Source: Acidobacteriota bacterium (lineage in GTDB: Bacteria > Acidobacteriota > Terriglobia > Terriglobales > Acidobacteriaceae). From it: a stretch of DNA of 64,000 nt. Shown here piece after piece: positions 6,617-16,804 of the stretch. The position numbers and the translations under genes are program-made. The stretch is from positions 1-64,000 of the forward strand of contig JAJZIJ010000011.1 in NCBI GenBank assembly GCA_021810625.1, written 5' to 3'. Numbering within the stretch: position 1 is the first letter of the stretch; every line of letters starts with the position of its first letter. The notes under the pieces were generated by a model, which did no database searches, was not told where the DNA came from, and saw only the letters and a list, made by a program, of their open reading frames with translations.

Positions 6617-8230
6617 ATGTTTCCTTGCCTGCTCGGACTATTGGCCTTGCATCCCCTGTTGGGGGGGCCTGGATCGCTCGGCCAGAACGTTGCTTCCGAG
6701 CAGCATTCGTACTCGCCTGCCGTCGCGCAGCGATCCACACTGCCGTCTGCGCCGTGTCCACAAGCTTCGGACACGCAGATCGCCGCGAACGTTGCACCCG
6801 GCTACAACATGCCACGCAGTTACGGCTGGATGAGCGATGGCTGGATGAACGATAGCTGGTTCGACGACCCACAGGGCCGCGGCGCTGATGAAACCGAAGT
6901 GCCGTCCGAAGATGTAGCTCCTCATGCGGCGACATTCGCGCCGATCATCACATTTTTTCCGCATCCCGACAGCACGCGCTACTGGATCAGCGGGCAGGAA
7001 AACACCATCTATCAGATGCACCCGAATTTCCACTCGCCTTATCAGGGAACCAACAGCTTTACCGCGCCGTTCCAGTACAAGGCATCCGAGGTGGCCACGT
7101 TGATGCTGGCCTATCAGCTTCGTCCCGCGCTGCGATATGAAACCGACTTGATCTATGACGAGGAAAATGCCGGTGGCCGCGGACTCAGCCAGGCCCTTGG
7201 ACTGGGCGGATTCACCAATCTGGATGTGGTTCGCAATCCCAACCTGAGCGCCCTGCCCTATACCGCGCGCGCCGAGTGGCACCAGACAATTGGATTCACC
7301 AACGAAACGGTCTCGCAGGCGCGTGGGCCACTGGCGCTGGCCACGCAGGTTCCGGTTCGCAGGCTGGATATTCGCGTGGGGAAAATGACGCTGCCGGATA
7401 TTCTCGACATCAACTCCGTGTTGAGCGACAGTCATCTGCAATTTATGGATTGGAGCATCGACAACACCGGCGCATGGGATTACGCAGCCGACACGCGCGG
7501 CTACACCTACGCCGCAGCGCTGGAATATCAGGATCGAATCTGGGCCGCGCGTTATGCCATCGCGCTGATGCCGACTGTGGCCAACGGCATTACGCTTAGT
7601 TGGGATCTACAAAACACTCGTGGCCAGAATGCGGAGTTTGAGTTACGCAAGGGATTGATTCCCGGCCATGATGGCCGCATTCGCCTGCTGGCCTACGGCA
7701 ACAATGCACACATGGGGCTGTACCGAACTGCTGTCAATAACTATCTGGCTGGTCTGACGCCGACGCCGGAGATTACTTCGGTCGAACATTACGGCGCGCT
7801 GAAGTATGGCTTTGGCGTGAATGTCGAGCAGATTCTCACGCGGGATTTTGCGCTCGGTGGCCGTTTCGGATGGAACGAGGGCCAGCATGAATCCTATGCC
7901 TATACGGAGGTGGATCAGACCTTTGTGCTGGGCGGGCGCTATCTGGGAACGGCGTGGCATCGCCCGGCGGACAATATCGGCGTGGCCTTCAACACCAACG
8001 CCATCAAGAAGGATCATCAGAATTATCTGAAGCTGGGCGGGCTGGGATTTCTCCTCGGCGATGGTCGGCTGAACTATGCGCGCGAGGATATTGTGGAAGC
8101 CTACTACAACGTCCATACGTGGAAGGGACTCTACTACGCGCTGGGCAATACTTTCATCGAGCATCCAGGGTACAACCAGGATCGCGGCCCGGTCGATGTG
8201 CAGACCGTGCGTATGCATCTGGATTTTTGA
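6617..8230 (+). CDS. OprB-like outer membrane porin
   Basis: A 537-residue outer membrane protein. I chose the ATG at 6617 because it begins directly with a secretion signal (MFPCLLGLLALHPLLG), whereas the longer frame from 6560 would bury it. After a variable, Asp- and Ser-rich segment, the sequence shows alternating aromatic and hydrophobic strands and a C-terminal MHLDF, ending in an aromatic residue as beta-barrels do. RYWISGQENTIYQMHPNFHSP and LDIRVGKMTLPD match the carbohydrate-selective porin (OprB/alginate export-like) family as I remember it. The likely role is passive uptake of sugars or similar solutes. It is monocistronic, with cysK 236 bp downstream. The substrate cannot be read from the sequence. 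Confidence 0.75.
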   Translation: MFPCLLGLLALHPLLGGPGSLGQNVASEQHSYSPAVAQRSTLPSAPCPQASDTQIAANVAPGYNMPRSYGWMSDGWMNDSWFDDPQGRGADETEVPSEDVAPHAATFAPIITFFPHPDSTRYWISGQENTIYQMHPNFHSPYQGTNSFTAPFQYKASEVATLMLAYQLRPALRYETDLIYDEENAGGRGLSQALGLGGFTNLDVVRNPNLSALPYTARAEWHQTIGFTNETVSQARGPLALATQVPVRRLDIRVGKMTLPDILDINSVLSDSHLQFMDWSIDNTGAWDYAADTRGYTYAAALEYQDRIWAARYAIALMPTVANGITLSWDLQNTRGQNAEFELRKGLIPGHDGRIRLLAYGNNAHMGLYRTAVNNYLAGLTPTPEITSVEHYGALKYGFGVNVEQILTRDFALGGRFGWNEGQHESYAYTEVDQTFVLGGRYLGTAWHRPADNIGVAFNTNAIKKDHQNYLKLGGLGFLLGDGRLNYAREDIVEAYYNVHTWKGLYYALGNTFIEHPGYNQDRGPVDVQTVRMHLDF

Positions 8231-8466
8231 AGGACGACTCATCGTGTTGAGGGCGTCATCGTCAAGACGTGGAGTTATTCTGAGTCCTTCGATTTTGCTC
8301 AGGACAACCTCTTGAAAGATCACAGGAAATCATTGCCGCGCCCTTGTTGCGAAAACCCATTTTCTTCGGGAAAAATTCAACGGCCACCATGCTCCAGATG
8401 CGTTCTTCTCTTCCGAAAACCGAAAATCCGGTATGCTTCCGATATACAGTTTTCTGGGGGGATGGT

Positions 8467-9438
8467 ATGAAGATTGCGGCAAGCGTAACGGATTTGATTG
8501 GCGGGACTCCATTGGTTCGGTTGAACCGCGTGACGGAAGGATGCAAGGCCACGGTGGTGGCCAAGCTGGAAAGTTTCAACCCGATGAGCAGCGTGAAAGA
8601 TCGCATTGGGTTTGCCATGATTGAAGCAGCGGAGCGCGAGGGAAAAATCACGCCGGGAAAAACCGTGCTGATTGAGCCGACCAGTGGAAACACGGGCATC
8701 GGACTGGCGTTTGTGGCGGCAGTGAAGGGATATCGCCTGATCCTGACCATGCCGGAGACGATGAGCGCTGAGCGTCGCATTCTGCTGCTGGCCTTTGGGG
8801 CGGAGCTGGTGCTGACGCCGGGGCCGAATGGCGTGAAGGGGTCGATTCTCAAGGCGGAAGAACTCCTCCGCGAGACCCCCAACAGCTACATGTTGCAGCA
8901 GTTCGACAATCCCGCCAATCCAAAGATTCATCTGGGGACGACCGGGCCGGAGATTTGGAATGATACCGATGGCAAGGCCGACATTCTGGTGTCGGGCATT
9001 GGAACCGGCGGCACGCTGACCGGCGTGAGTGAGTACATCAAGGCCAGAAAGTCTACCTTTCGCGCCATTGCCGTGGAACCAGCGGACAGCGCCGTGCTCT
9101 CTGGCAACAAGCCGGGGCCACATAAAATTCAGGGTCTCGGCGCGGGCTTCGTGCCCAAGGTGCTCAAGACGGAACTGATCGACGAGATTATTGCCGTCAC
9201 CAACGACGATGCCATTGCGATGGCGCGTCGTCTGCCCAAGGAGGAAGGTCTGCTGGTGGGCATCTCTTCCGGTGCCGCCGTCCATGCCGCGCTTCAGGTG
9301 GCGCGTCGGCCAGAAAATGCGGGCAAGATGATTGTCGTGGTCATCCCCGATTTTGGTGAGCGCTATCTTTCCACGGTGCTGTTCGATGCCTTGCGTCAGG
9401 AAGCGCTGAACATGAAGACCTCGCCTGTGACGGTATGA
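8467..9438 (+). CDS. cysK: Cysteine synthase (O-acetylserine sulfhydrylase)
   Basis: A PLP enzyme that makes L-cysteine from O-acetylserine and sulfide. From the ATG at 8467 (after a GGGGGA site) the 323-residue protein has normal family length; the longer frame from 8344 adds 41 unrelated residues. Visible features are the PLP lysine K44 in SSVKDRIG, the substrate loop TSGNTG at 72-77, the phosphate-binding GTGGTLTG and ISSGAA near the C-terminus. The stop overlaps the cysE start by 4 bp (ATGA), so the two are translated in coupling and their products are expected to interact as the cysteine synthase complex. Confidence 0.95.
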   Translation: MKIAASVTDLIGGTPLVRLNRVTEGCKATVVAKLESFNPMSSVKDRIGFAMIEAAEREGKITPGKTVLIEPTSGNTGIGLAFVAAVKGYRLILTMPETMSAERRILLLAFGAELVLTPGPNGVKGSILKAEELLRETPNSYMLQQFDNPANPKIHLGTTGPEIWNDTDGKADILVSGIGTGGTLTGVSEYIKARKSTFRAIAVEPADSAVLSGNKPGPHKIQGLGAGFVPKVLKTELIDEIIAVTNDDAIAMARRLPKEEGLLVGISSGAAVHAALQVARRPENAGKMIVVVIPDFGERYLSTVLFDALRQEALNMKTSPVTV

Positions 9439-10199
9439 ACCTGGTTGAATCCATTCGCGAGGACATACGATCCGTCTTCGAACGCGACCCTGCGGCCACG
9501 TCTCTCGCGATGGTGCTGCTCTGCTATCCGGGGCTGCACGCAGTGTGGGCGCATCGCCTGCACCACTGGCTCTGGGGCAAAAACTGGAAGCTGGGGGCGC
9601 GGGTGCTCTCGCAGATCACGCGCTTCTGGACGGGAATTGAAATCCATCCGGGAGCGCAGATCGGGCGGCGACTGTTTATCGATCATGGAATCGGCGTGGT
9701 CATCGGCGAGACCTCCATTATTGGCGATGATGTGACGCTCTACCAGGGCGTGACTCTCGGCGGTACGGGGAAGGACAAAGGCAAGCGGCATCCCACGCTG
9801 CGCGACGGCGTCTTTGTCGGCAACAATGCCAACATTCTGGGCAACATTACGATTGGAGAAAATTCCCGCGTGGGTGCCGGGTCGGTGGTGCTGCGCGACG
9901 TGCCTCCCGATTCAACCGTGGTGGGAGTTCCGGCGCACATCGTCTATCTTGGCGGCAAGCGGGTGTTGATTACCGATCCGCATGAAGTGAGCGACCCGCT
10001 CTCCGACGTCATTGTTGCGCTGGCCGAGGAAGTGAAGCGCCTGGAGGCGCGCCTGGAGCGGCTGGATGGAGAGTTGCAACAGGCCACGCGGCCAGAGGAG
10101 CCGGCCAATATCCTGGCAGCGGAGGAGGCAGAGCGCGCCCAGTATCGCAGCCAGCAATCCGCGCGATCCGACTATGTGAGCATGGGTGAGGGCATCTGA
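9435..10199 (+). CDS. cysE: Serine O-acetyltransferase
   Basis: Transfers acetyl from acetyl-CoA to L-serine, giving O-acetylserine for CysK. The 254-residue protein has an N-terminal helical part and a left-handed beta-helix of hexapeptide repeats (about residues 70-170), with FIDHG and GVTLGGTG characteristic of the active-site and CoA regions. After VGVPAHIV come about 80 extra residues, charged and probably coiled ([17 protein letters not shown]), longer than the short C-terminal tail that docks into CysK in enterobacteria. The ATG at 9435 overlaps the cysK stop. Cysteine feedback is typical of the family but not demonstrable here. Confidence 0.93.
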   Translation: MNLVESIREDIRSVFERDPAATSLAMVLLCYPGLHAVWAHRLHHWLWGKNWKLGARVLSQITRFWTGIEIHPGAQIGRRLFIDHGIGVVIGETSIIGDDVTLYQGVTLGGTGKDKGKRHPTLRDGVFVGNNANILGNITIGENSRVGAGSVVLRDVPPDSTVVGVPAHIVYLGGKRVLITDPHEVSDPLSDVIVALAEEVKRLEARLERLDGELQQATRPEEPANILAAEEAERAQYRSQQSARSDYVSMGEGI

Positions 10200-10230
10200 C
10201 GTAGATTCAGGATTGCCATAACCAATGCGG

Positions 10231-10336
10231 TGTCATCCCGAGCGGAGTCGAGGGATATGCGGTGGGACATTCCGGCTTGGCAGGGAAACAGCAGGTTTCT
10301 CGACTCACATCCTGCGGATGTTCGCTCGAAATGACA
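10231..10336. repeat. Palindromic intergenic element (TCATCCCGAGCG type)
   Basis: The left arm TGTCATCCCGAGCG..GAGTCGAG (10231-10252) pairs with the right arm (10299-10336) apart from an insertion in the right arm that carries CATCCTGCGGATG. It lies between convergent cysE and ilvA and has the same general design as the element at 17406-17503. Such elements are common in acidobacterial genomes in my recollection. It may serve as a terminator-like structure between the convergent genes. Confidence 0.6.
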
Positions 10337-10367
10337 GTATCTTTGTTGTCCGCTACGGAGTTGTCCG

Positions 10368-11588
10368 CTACGGGATGCGCTCGAATTTATATCCCGCTTC
10401 ATGCAACGCGGCGGAGATGGCTTGGATGTGCGCCGCGCCGCGAGCCTCCAGCGTAATGTCGATGACCGTATCTCCCAGATTCACGCCATAGTGGGCGCGA
10501 TTGTGCAGGGTTTCGACGATATTCGCCTGCTGATCCGCCAGGATTTTTGTGAGCGCAAGCAGCGCTCCGGGGCGGTCGGAGAGATGCACGCGGATGCGCA
10601 CGCGGCGGCCATCTTTGACCAATCCGCGCTCGATGATTCTTGCCAGCAGGCTCACATCAATGTTGCCGCCACAGACCAGAACCGCCGTCCGCTGCGTCGT
10701 TAGGGAGGTCTTTTTGTGCAGTAGCGCCGCCAGAGCCACGGCTCCGGCTCCCTCGGCTAAAGTTTTCTCTCGCTCCAGCAGAACCAGAATGGCGCTGGCA
10801 ATCTCTTCTTCATCAACCGTGACCATCTCATCGACGTAGCGCTGTACAAAGGGCAGGGTGAGATCGCCCGCCCGACGAACCGCGATGCCGTCGGCGATGG
10901 TGGCCTCTGCTGGCAGCGTAACGGGCTTGCCCGCCTTACATGCCTCCAACATGGAAGGCAGCCGCTCCGTCTGTACTCCAATAACGCGGATCGCCGGATT
11001 GCTCTCCTTGAGCGCGCCCGCCACGCCGCTAATCAAACCGCCGCCGCCGATGGGAACCACAACGGCCTCCAGGTTTGGAATCTGTTCGAGCAACTCCAGA
11101 CCAATCGTCCCCTGACCGTGGATTACGGCCAGATCATTGAAGGGATGGAGAAACGTCAGGCCCTGTTCTTTGCTGCGCCGCAAGGCTTCGTCGTATGCCT
11201 CGTCGTAATTGGCTCCATGCAGGATAACGTCGGCACCAAAGCCGCGCGTGGCGGACACTTTGACCAGAGGCGTCATCAGGGGCATGACAATTTGCGCCCG
11301 AATCCTGCGCTCCGTGGCATGATAGGCAACCGCCTGCGCATGATTGCCCGCGCTGGCGGCGACAATGCCCCGGCGCTTTTCTTCCTCGGTGAGAAGAAGG
11401 ATTTTATTGAGCGCGCCACGTTCCTTGAAGGCTCCCGTGCGTTGCAGGTTATCGAGTTTCAGGTATATCTGCTGCCCTGTGATTCCAGACAAATCTGCGG
11501 AATACTGGCAGGGCGTGGTGCAGATGAAGTCGCGAATGCGCTCGCGCGCAAGTTGAACTTGGCTCAGCATGGCAGTATCCTCCATCAT
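10368..11588 (-). CDS. ilvA: Threonine ammonia-lyase with ACT domain
   Basis: PLP-dependent deamination of threonine to 2-oxobutanoate, the entry step of isoleucine synthesis. The 406-residue protein has the PLP lysine K55 in TGAFKERGA, the glycine-rich phosphate loop PIGGGGLISG, and a single C-terminal ACT domain (about 330-406, starting RIRVHLSDRPGALL). This is the compact type, not the longer two-ACT biosynthetic enzyme. Three in-frame ATGs lie within seven codons (11588, 11585, 11570), each with a GGAGG upstream, so the exact start is open. It is transcribed away from the PHP gene and lies apart from the main ilv operon at 25-35 kb. Confidence 0.92.
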   Translation of the reverse strand: MMEDTAMLSQVQLARERIRDFICTTPCQYSADLSGITGQQIYLKLDNLQRTGAFKERGALNKILLLTEEEKRRGIVAASAGNHAQAVAYHATERRIRAQIVMPLMTPLVKVSATRGFGADVILHGANYDEAYDEALRRSKEQGLTFLHPFNDLAVIHGQGTIGLELLEQIPNLEAVVVPIGGGGLISGVAGALKESNPAIRVIGVQTERLPSMLEACKAGKPVTLPAEATIADGIAVRRAGDLTLPFVQRYVDEMVTVDEEEIASAILVLLEREKTLAEGAGAVALAALLHKKTSLTTQRTAVLVCGGNIDVSLLARIIERGLVKDGRRVRIRVHLSDRPGALLALTKILADQQANIVETLHNRAHYGVNLGDTVIDITLEARGAAHIQAISAALHEAGYKFERIP

Positions 11589-11795
11589 AGTCCTCCAAGG
11601 GGTACGAAAATCTCTCCTGCGGCGCGCTTACTTTTTTAGGAATCGACAGTCCAACAAAGACGGGAATGTTTACTCTAAAAATTGAAACTTGGGATTTTCC
11701 CCATTTTTGATCTGCTTTGATCGAAAATGGAGATACAATTACGTAACCACTGTTTTCGATTACGCTCCGGTAGATTCCTCTGAGGTTGTTTGCCT
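11589..11795. other. Divergent promoter region of ilvA and PHP gene
   Basis: An AT-richer 207-bp gap between divergent genes. GATCTGCTTTGATCGAAAATGGAGATACAATTA-type sequence at about 11708-11741 includes GATACAAT, a reasonable -10 for the rightward gene. No riboswitch, leader peptide or clear palindromic operator is seen. Confidence 0.35.
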
Positions 11796-12950
11796 ATGGC
11801 ACCGACAAAAATATCTTGTATTTGGAAGGACGCTGCGTGTGTTGAAAAATATCGCACCGCTGTTTCTCTCCATAGCCATACCAAACACTCCAAGGAGAGG
11901 ATGCACTTTGTTCCGGCATTTACGCAACGATGGCCCATGCTGCGACGCGCCCAGGAGCGGATGTGTCGCAAGGCCACGATTCCTGTTGACTTCTCGCGTG
12001 GCTATTGGACTCCACCCCTGACTTCCAAACAAGTCTTTGAGTCGGAGCGCAATCAGATCGAAAACACCCTTGGATTGTCGGGGCTGGTCTCGCTGACCGA
12101 TCATGACTCCATCGAAGCGCCGAGCCTGCTGCGATACGCGGAAGACTCGGCGGAAGTTCCTTTCTCCTTTGAGTGGAGCATCCCTTTCGGCGAAACGGTC
12201 TTTCATCTGGGCATCCATAATTTTCCGAGCAGTCGGGTGCTGGAGATTTTTGCTGATCTTGAGGCCTTTACGCAAAAAGCCTCAGATCGGACGATTACCG
12301 AACTGCTTGCAATGCTGCATGAAATTCCAGAGACATTGATTGTTTTCAATCACCCGCTTTGGAATATGTATGGGTTTGGGGTTGAGCAACATGCACAGCA
12401 TCTGGACGCGTTTCTGAAGAAAAATGTCGAATTTATTCATGCGTTTGAACTCAATGGAATGCGTCGGCGGGAAGAGAACAAAAAAGTTGTCCCGTTGGCG
12501 GATCGTTGGCAGCGACCTTTAATCTCTGGAGGGGATCGGCATGGATGCGAGCCGAATGCCAATGTGAATCTGAGCAATGCGCGGAGCTTTGCCGAGTTTG
12601 TGCATGAAATTCGATTCGAGCAACGCAGCCATGTTTTGTTTATGCAGCACTATACGGATCCGATGTGCGTGCGCGTTGTCCGCTCCGTGCTGGACACTAT
12701 CCGTTATTACCCGGAACACCCCGTCGGCTCCCGTTCCTGGGATGAGCGCGTGTTTCATCCCGATGGCACGGAGAACGGCTACCAGCCACTTTCCGCTCTT
12801 TGGGATGCTCCCCCGGCATACATGAAAAGCGCATTTTCCTTTTTCCGTCTGGCGGAGTATACGACGGTGCAATGGGCGTTGAAGCGCGTATATGCCGATC
12901 CGATTGAGGCATACGCGTTCCCGGAACATGCATCCGGAGCCATGCTTTGA
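11796..12950 (+). CDS. PHP-domain phosphoesterase-like protein
   Basis: A 384-residue protein with metal-binding motifs of the PHP superfamily: SLHSHTKHS near residue 25, LTDHDSIEAP near 105, FNHPLWN near 190 and SGGDRHG near 250. These residues bind a two- or three-metal centre in phosphoesterases of this group. It is cytoplasmic, without a signal peptide. The ATG at 11796 is preferred over a TTG two codons upstream. Its stop overlaps the TTG start of the following glycosyltransferase, so both are made together, which suggests a role in glycoconjugate or sugar-phosphate metabolism. The substrate is unknown. Confidence 0.75.
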   Translation: MAPTKISCIWKDAACVEKYRTAVSLHSHTKHSKERMHFVPAFTQRWPMLRRAQERMCRKATIPVDFSRGYWTPPLTSKQVFESERNQIENTLGLSGLVSLTDHDSIEAPSLLRYAEDSAEVPFSFEWSIPFGETVFHLGIHNFPSSRVLEIFADLEAFTQKASDRTITELLAMLHEIPETLIVFNHPLWNMYGFGVEQHAQHLDAFLKKNVEFIHAFELNGMRRREENKKVVPLADRWQRPLISGGDRHGCEPNANVNLSNARSFAEFVHEIRFEQRSHVLFMQHYTDPMCVRVVRSVLDTIRYYPEHPVGSRSWDERVFHPDGTENGYQPLSALWDAPPAYMKSAFSFFRLAEYTTVQWALKRVYADPIEAYAFPEHASGAML

Positions 12951-14104
12951 AGGCAGGAGTTGCGCGGGTCGCGTTTTTTCCTGATGCGTACCATGAGATC
13001 GACGGAGTGGCCGTGTATGCCCGGCACTTTGAAGCGTTTGCCAAACAAAATGATCTTCCTTTTTTACTCGTTCACGCTGGCGCGCAGGATCAGATTGTCC
13101 AGAACGGTTCAGTTACAAGAGTGGAGTTGCGGCGCGGTTCGCTGACCTTCCCTCTGGACAAGGCGCATGCCTTTGACCTGTTGTTCTTGCGGCATTATCG
13201 AAAAATTGCGGCGCTGCTCCAGGATTTCCATCCCGACGTGGTGCAAATCACCGGCCCAAGCGATGTAGGCATTCTGGGTGCGCTGCTCGCGCATCGGATG
13301 CATCTTCCCCTGGCGGCGTTCTGGCAAACCGATCTTCCTCGGTTCGCAGGGATGCGTGTCGCGCAGGCGCTTTCGTTTCTGCCCAAACCGATGGCAAGCG
13401 CTGTTGCGCGCGCTGCGGCGGGAGGCAGCTTTGCGATCACCACGCGCTTTTACAAAATCCCCAAGCTGGTGTTTGCGCCCACTCCGGAAATCATGGATAC
13501 CCTTGCGAAAGCGACGGGAAGACCGTGTCTGCGAATGGATCACGGTGTTGATATTGAAAAATTTTCTCCAGAATATCGGGATCAACAAGCGGGGCCATTT
13601 ACTATTGGATATGTTGGACGTTTGAGCGCGGAAAAAAACATTCGTTGGCTGGCGCGGCTGGAAGATCGTCTGCTGCAAGCAGGGCATCAGAATTTTCGGA
13701 TTGTTGTGGTGGGCCAGGGAGCAGAGGCGGCGTGGTTGCGTGACAATACGCAGCATATGGAACTCTGTGGCGTGCTTGCCGGCAGGGAATTGTCGCGAGC
13801 CTACGCCAACATGGACGTTTTGGCGTTTCCTTCGGAGACGGATACCTTTGGTCTCGTTGTTCTGGAAGCTCTTGCATCGGGAGTTCCTGCGGTCGTCACC
13901 GCAAGCGGGGGGCCGAAGTTTACGGTGCAGCAGGGAATCACGGGATACGTCGCGAATACCTTTGACGAATTTGCCGCGTCTGTTATGGAGATGATGACTC
14001 GGCCTGATATTTTGACCCCCATGCGGAAAGCCGCCCGCGAATATGCGCGGGCCAATTCCTGGGAACGTGTTTTTGAAAATGTATATAACGCTTATGATCA
14101 ATAG
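12947..14104 (+). CDS. Glycosyltransferase family 4
   Basis: A 385-residue GT-B fold glycosyltransferase. The N-terminal half has the acceptor-side motif FPDAYHEIDGVAVYARHFEAF in split form, typical of GT4 enzymes acting on lipids or polysaccharides. The C-terminal half carries GYVGRLSAEKNI and the ESDTFG-like PSETDTFGLVVLEALASG, with the EX7E motif that binds the nucleotide-sugar. The start is a TTG at 12947 overlapping the TGA of the PHP gene by 3 bp, giving tight translational coupling. Similarity to mannosyltransferases for membrane glycolipids is likely but not decided by the sequence. Confidence 0.88.
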   Translation: MKAGVARVAFFPDAYHEIDGVAVYARHFEAFAKQNDLPFLLVHAGAQDQIVQNGSVTRVELRRGSLTFPLDKAHAFDLLFLRHYRKIAALLQDFHPDVVQITGPSDVGILGALLAHRMHLPLAAFWQTDLPRFAGMRVAQALSFLPKPMASAVARAAAGGSFAITTRFYKIPKLVFAPTPEIMDTLAKATGRPCLRMDHGVDIEKFSPEYRDQQAGPFTIGYVGRLSAEKNIRWLARLEDRLLQAGHQNFRIVVVGQGAEAAWLRDNTQHMELCGVLAGRELSRAYANMDVLAFPSETDTFGLVVLEALASGVPAVVTASGGPKFTVQQGITGYVANTFDEFAASVMEMMTRPDILTPMRKAAREYARANSWERVFENVYNAYDQ

Positions 14105-14155
14105 GGCGCTGCATTTGCTTCTGCCGTCGAAAAAAATTTAATTTGTAAGGGTTGC

Positions 14156-14941
14156 ATGTCCATTCGCGGGTATCACGGATTGTATTTCGCCATAGTTTTT
14201 ATTGTGTGCATGGTTTTTCTGCCGAGTCGCGGAATGGCACAATTCCCTCCTGCCAAGGTTGGCCCTCTCCCGCCCCCGCCCCTGACGCTCGATCAGGTGG
14301 TGGACAATCTGATTAGGGAGAATGTGAAAAGGTTTACCGCGCTTCAGGGGTACCAGTGCAGACGCACATACAAGGTTGTCTATCATGGATTTTTGGGCGA
14401 CTTGCACGCAGAAATGGTGGTCGATCTGGATTATATTGCGCCAGACACCAAGAATTTCAAACTGGTATCGGAGAGCGGATCAAAGTTTTTGGTGGATCAC
14501 ATCCTAAAGAAAGTGATCAACGTGGAGGCGGAGTCGCAGCAAGCAAAAAACAGAAAAGCCCTGCTCCCCAATCGGAAAAATTACAACTTCACCCATCTCG
14601 AATACCAGCCTTCCAGTGATGGTTGTTCCTACGTGATCTCCGTCCAGCCCGTCGTTCCCAATAAGCTGTTATATCGCGGGCGGATATGGGTGAATGACCA
14701 GGATTTTGCGATTTGCCGTATCGAAGGCGCGCCATCCAAAACTCCTTCCTTTTGGATCACCAGCGGGGAACTGACGCACCGCTACGTGAAGATCGGAGAG
14801 TTCTGGTTCTCCAGTGAAGACAAGAGCGTTTCCACGATTCGCCTGGGGGGAACTGCAACTCTGACGATTCAATATGCGGATTATAAAATTCGCACTGCGC
14901 CTGCTCCCGCCAAGCCCGCCTCGCCTGTATTGCATAAATAA
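14156..14941 (+). CDS. Secreted LolA-like protein of unknown function
   Basis: A 261-residue exported protein with a signal peptide (hydrophobic about residues 8-22, cleavage near SRGMAQ). The ATG at 14156 follows AAGGG. The mature part is rich in beta strands (VVYHGFLGDLHAEMVVDLDY, IWVNDQDFAICRIEG), as in outer-membrane lipoprotein-sorting LolA/LolB-like folds, which carry lipid or measure envelope stress. It has no lipobox. It follows the GT4 gene by 51 bp on the same strand and could share its transcript. The family assignment rests on pattern similarity only. Confidence 0.6.
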   Translation: MSIRGYHGLYFAIVFIVCMVFLPSRGMAQFPPAKVGPLPPPPLTLDQVVDNLIRENVKRFTALQGYQCRRTYKVVYHGFLGDLHAEMVVDLDYIAPDTKNFKLVSESGSKFLVDHILKKVINVEAESQQAKNRKALLPNRKNYNFTHLEYQPSSDGCSYVISVQPVVPNKLLYRGRIWVNDQDFAICRIEGAPSKTPSFWITSGELTHRYVKIGEFWFSSEDKSVSTIRLGGTATLTIQYADYKIRTAPAPAKPASPVLHK

Positions 14942-14991
14942 GGTGTGACCACAGGTCTCCGTTTTTTTTATAGAGCCTTCTGAAATTCCTG

Positions 14992-14997
14992 TATAAT
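14992..14997 (+). promoter_or_regulatory. -10 box (TATAAT)
   Basis: A perfect TATAAT at 14992-14997 lies in AT-rich sequence 142 bp upstream of the collagen-like gene. No good -35 is seen at 16-18 bp, so the promoter may be weak or activator-dependent. A long 5' leader containing no recognisable RNA element would result. Confidence 0.35.
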
Positions 14998-15138
14998 TCG
15001 GGAAATATCCAATCGGTGATGCGCGTCACATGTGGGCCGTGGGAACATCCTGTATTCCCTGCGGTACCGCATCGCCCACCGGCGATATTTTGCGACCTTG
15101 CGGTTGCGGCTGTACGAGTTTTTTAGCTGGAGCCGAAC

Positions 15139-16671
15139 ATGACCTCTCACGTTTCTGAAGTTTCCTTGCCTTCTTTCGTTCTCGTTGCTGCGCGTCCACC
15201 GCTTTGGTTGCTCATGGCGGCAGCGCTCTTCTTCGTTGCCAGCGGCGTGGCGCGGGCGACGGAAGCGACCTTGGTCGGCGACACGTTTCTGAGTCCCTCG
15301 CGCCCGACCAGCAACTTTGGCGCGCTCTCGAATCTCTACGTGGGTAATGGGAATACGGCGCTGTTGCAGTTCAATCTTTCATCGCTGCCCGCAGGAACCA
15401 CGGCCAGCCAGATTGCCAGCGCGACGCTCCGAGTTTACGTCAATCGTGTGTATGCTCCCGGCACGATTACCTTACATCCGATCAGCAGCGCGTGGAATGA
15501 GATGAGCGCCACTGCGTCCGCTGCTCCCACGCTGGGCGCGGCCAGTGGAACCTTTGGTGCCACGCAGGGGTATGCTTTCTACGCTGTGGATGTGACGGCG
15601 CTGGTACAGGGCTGGGTGTCCACGCCATCCAGCAATGATGGCATCGCGCTTACCTCATCTGCCGGGTCGGTGGTGCTGGACTCCAAGGAAAATGATGCGA
15701 CCGGACATCCGGCGCAACTGGATATCACACTGGCTGGCCCGCAGGGGCCGCAGGGGTTGACTGGCCCAGTTGGCCCGCAAGGCCCGGTGGGAGCGACCGG
15801 ACTACAAGGCCCGATAGGGCCGACTGGCCCACAAGGCCCAATTGGCGTCACGGGAGCGACTGGGCCGCAAGGCCCGCCCGTTAGCTTTAAGGGAAACTAT
15901 GCAGCGGGAACAGCCTACGCTGTAGGGAATGCCGTGTTTTGCGCTTCCACCTGCTCAACGAATGGCTCCAGCTACATTGCCATAAAGGCCAATACGAACG
16001 TCGATCCCCCGACAGACGTATCGGGATCGGGAGGCAATTGGGCGTTGCTGGCGCAGGCGGGCGCAACTGGCCCACAAGGGATACAGGGGGTTCCGGGAAA
16101 CACTGGATCGACCGGGCCTGCGGGTGCCGCTGCGACTGTGAGTGTGGGTACGACGGTGACAGGCGCGGCGGGAAGCAGCGCCTCCGTCACCAATTCCGGC
16201 TCAACCAGCGCTGCGATATTGGACTTCACCATTCCCCAGGGCGCAAGTGGCAGCGGAGTGAATGCATACGATACGCATGTGGAGTTTGAAAATCCGGCGA
16301 CGGGCACAGTGGAGTACTCCTCGGCGGTTCCAAATAGCGCAGGTGCGGCCCCGCAGGTCTCCTATGGAGCTTTTGGCTCCTTCACAATTTTTCCTGTCAG
16401 TTGCACGATGAAGGCACTCAATGTGGGCGTGAAGAATGTAGGCGGCGGTGGCTCAGGAAGTATAGGTCCAGATACGACGACGATCACCGTGTATCACAAT
16501 GGACTGGCGACTTCCATGTCGTGTGGCGTGACGACAAATAACAGTACGAGTACATGCCGGGATACGACACATACCTTTGCTGTTACTGCGGGAGATCCAA
16601 TCAGTCTTAATCTGAGCGAAACCTCGAACGCGCCGTATGACCAAATCGATGTTGGGCTGGTTTGTGAGTGA
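15139..16671 (+). CDS. Collagen-like secreted surface protein with DNRLRE-type domain
   Basis: A 510-residue exported protein. After an N-terminal hydrophobic signal (about residues 20-42, ending VARA) comes a DNRLRE-type beta domain (about 45-195), starting with the family-like [14 protein letters not shown]. Two Gly-X-Y collagen stretches follow, of 16 triplets ([16 protein letters not shown] and onward) and about 7 triplets, separated by a carbohydrate-binding-like domain ([19 protein letters not shown], which resembles chitin-binding type 3). The C-terminal 130 residues form another beta-rich domain. Together these suggest a trimeric stalk projecting from the cell. It is followed 133 bp later by a tail-collar protein gene, so the two may build one surface structure. 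Confidence 0.8.
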   Translation: MTSHVSEVSLPSFVLVAARPPLWLLMAAALFFVASGVARATEATLVGDTFLSPSRPTSNFGALSNLYVGNGNTALLQFNLSSLPAGTTASQIASATLRVYVNRVYAPGTITLHPISSAWNEMSATASAAPTLGAASGTFGATQGYAFYAVDVTALVQGWVSTPSSNDGIALTSSAGSVVLDSKENDATGHPAQLDITLAGPQGPQGLTGPVGPQGPVGATGLQGPIGPTGPQGPIGVTGATGPQGPPVSFKGNYAAGTAYAVGNAVFCASTCSTNGSSYIAIKANTNVDPPTDVSGSGGNWALLAQAGATGPQGIQGVPGNTGSTGPAGAAATVSVGTTVTGAAGSSASVTNSGSTSAAILDFTIPQGASGSGVNAYDTHVEFENPATGTVEYSSAVPNSAGAAPQVSYGAFGSFTIFPVSCTMKALNVGVKNVGGGGSGSIGPDTTTITVYHNGLATSMSCGVTTNNSTSTCRDTTHTFAVTAGDPISLNLSETSNAPYDQIDVGLVCE

Positions 16672-16804
16672 GTCAGGGATCTATGGAGGGTGCGCAGCCC
16701 AGGGGGGCGCGTGACAGCAGATTGGCAATCTGTAATTTGCCGTCAGGGTTGGAACTGGCGGTGATCTCCCATAACGCAGTGCAACCGTAGAAAGGGAATG
16801 AACG

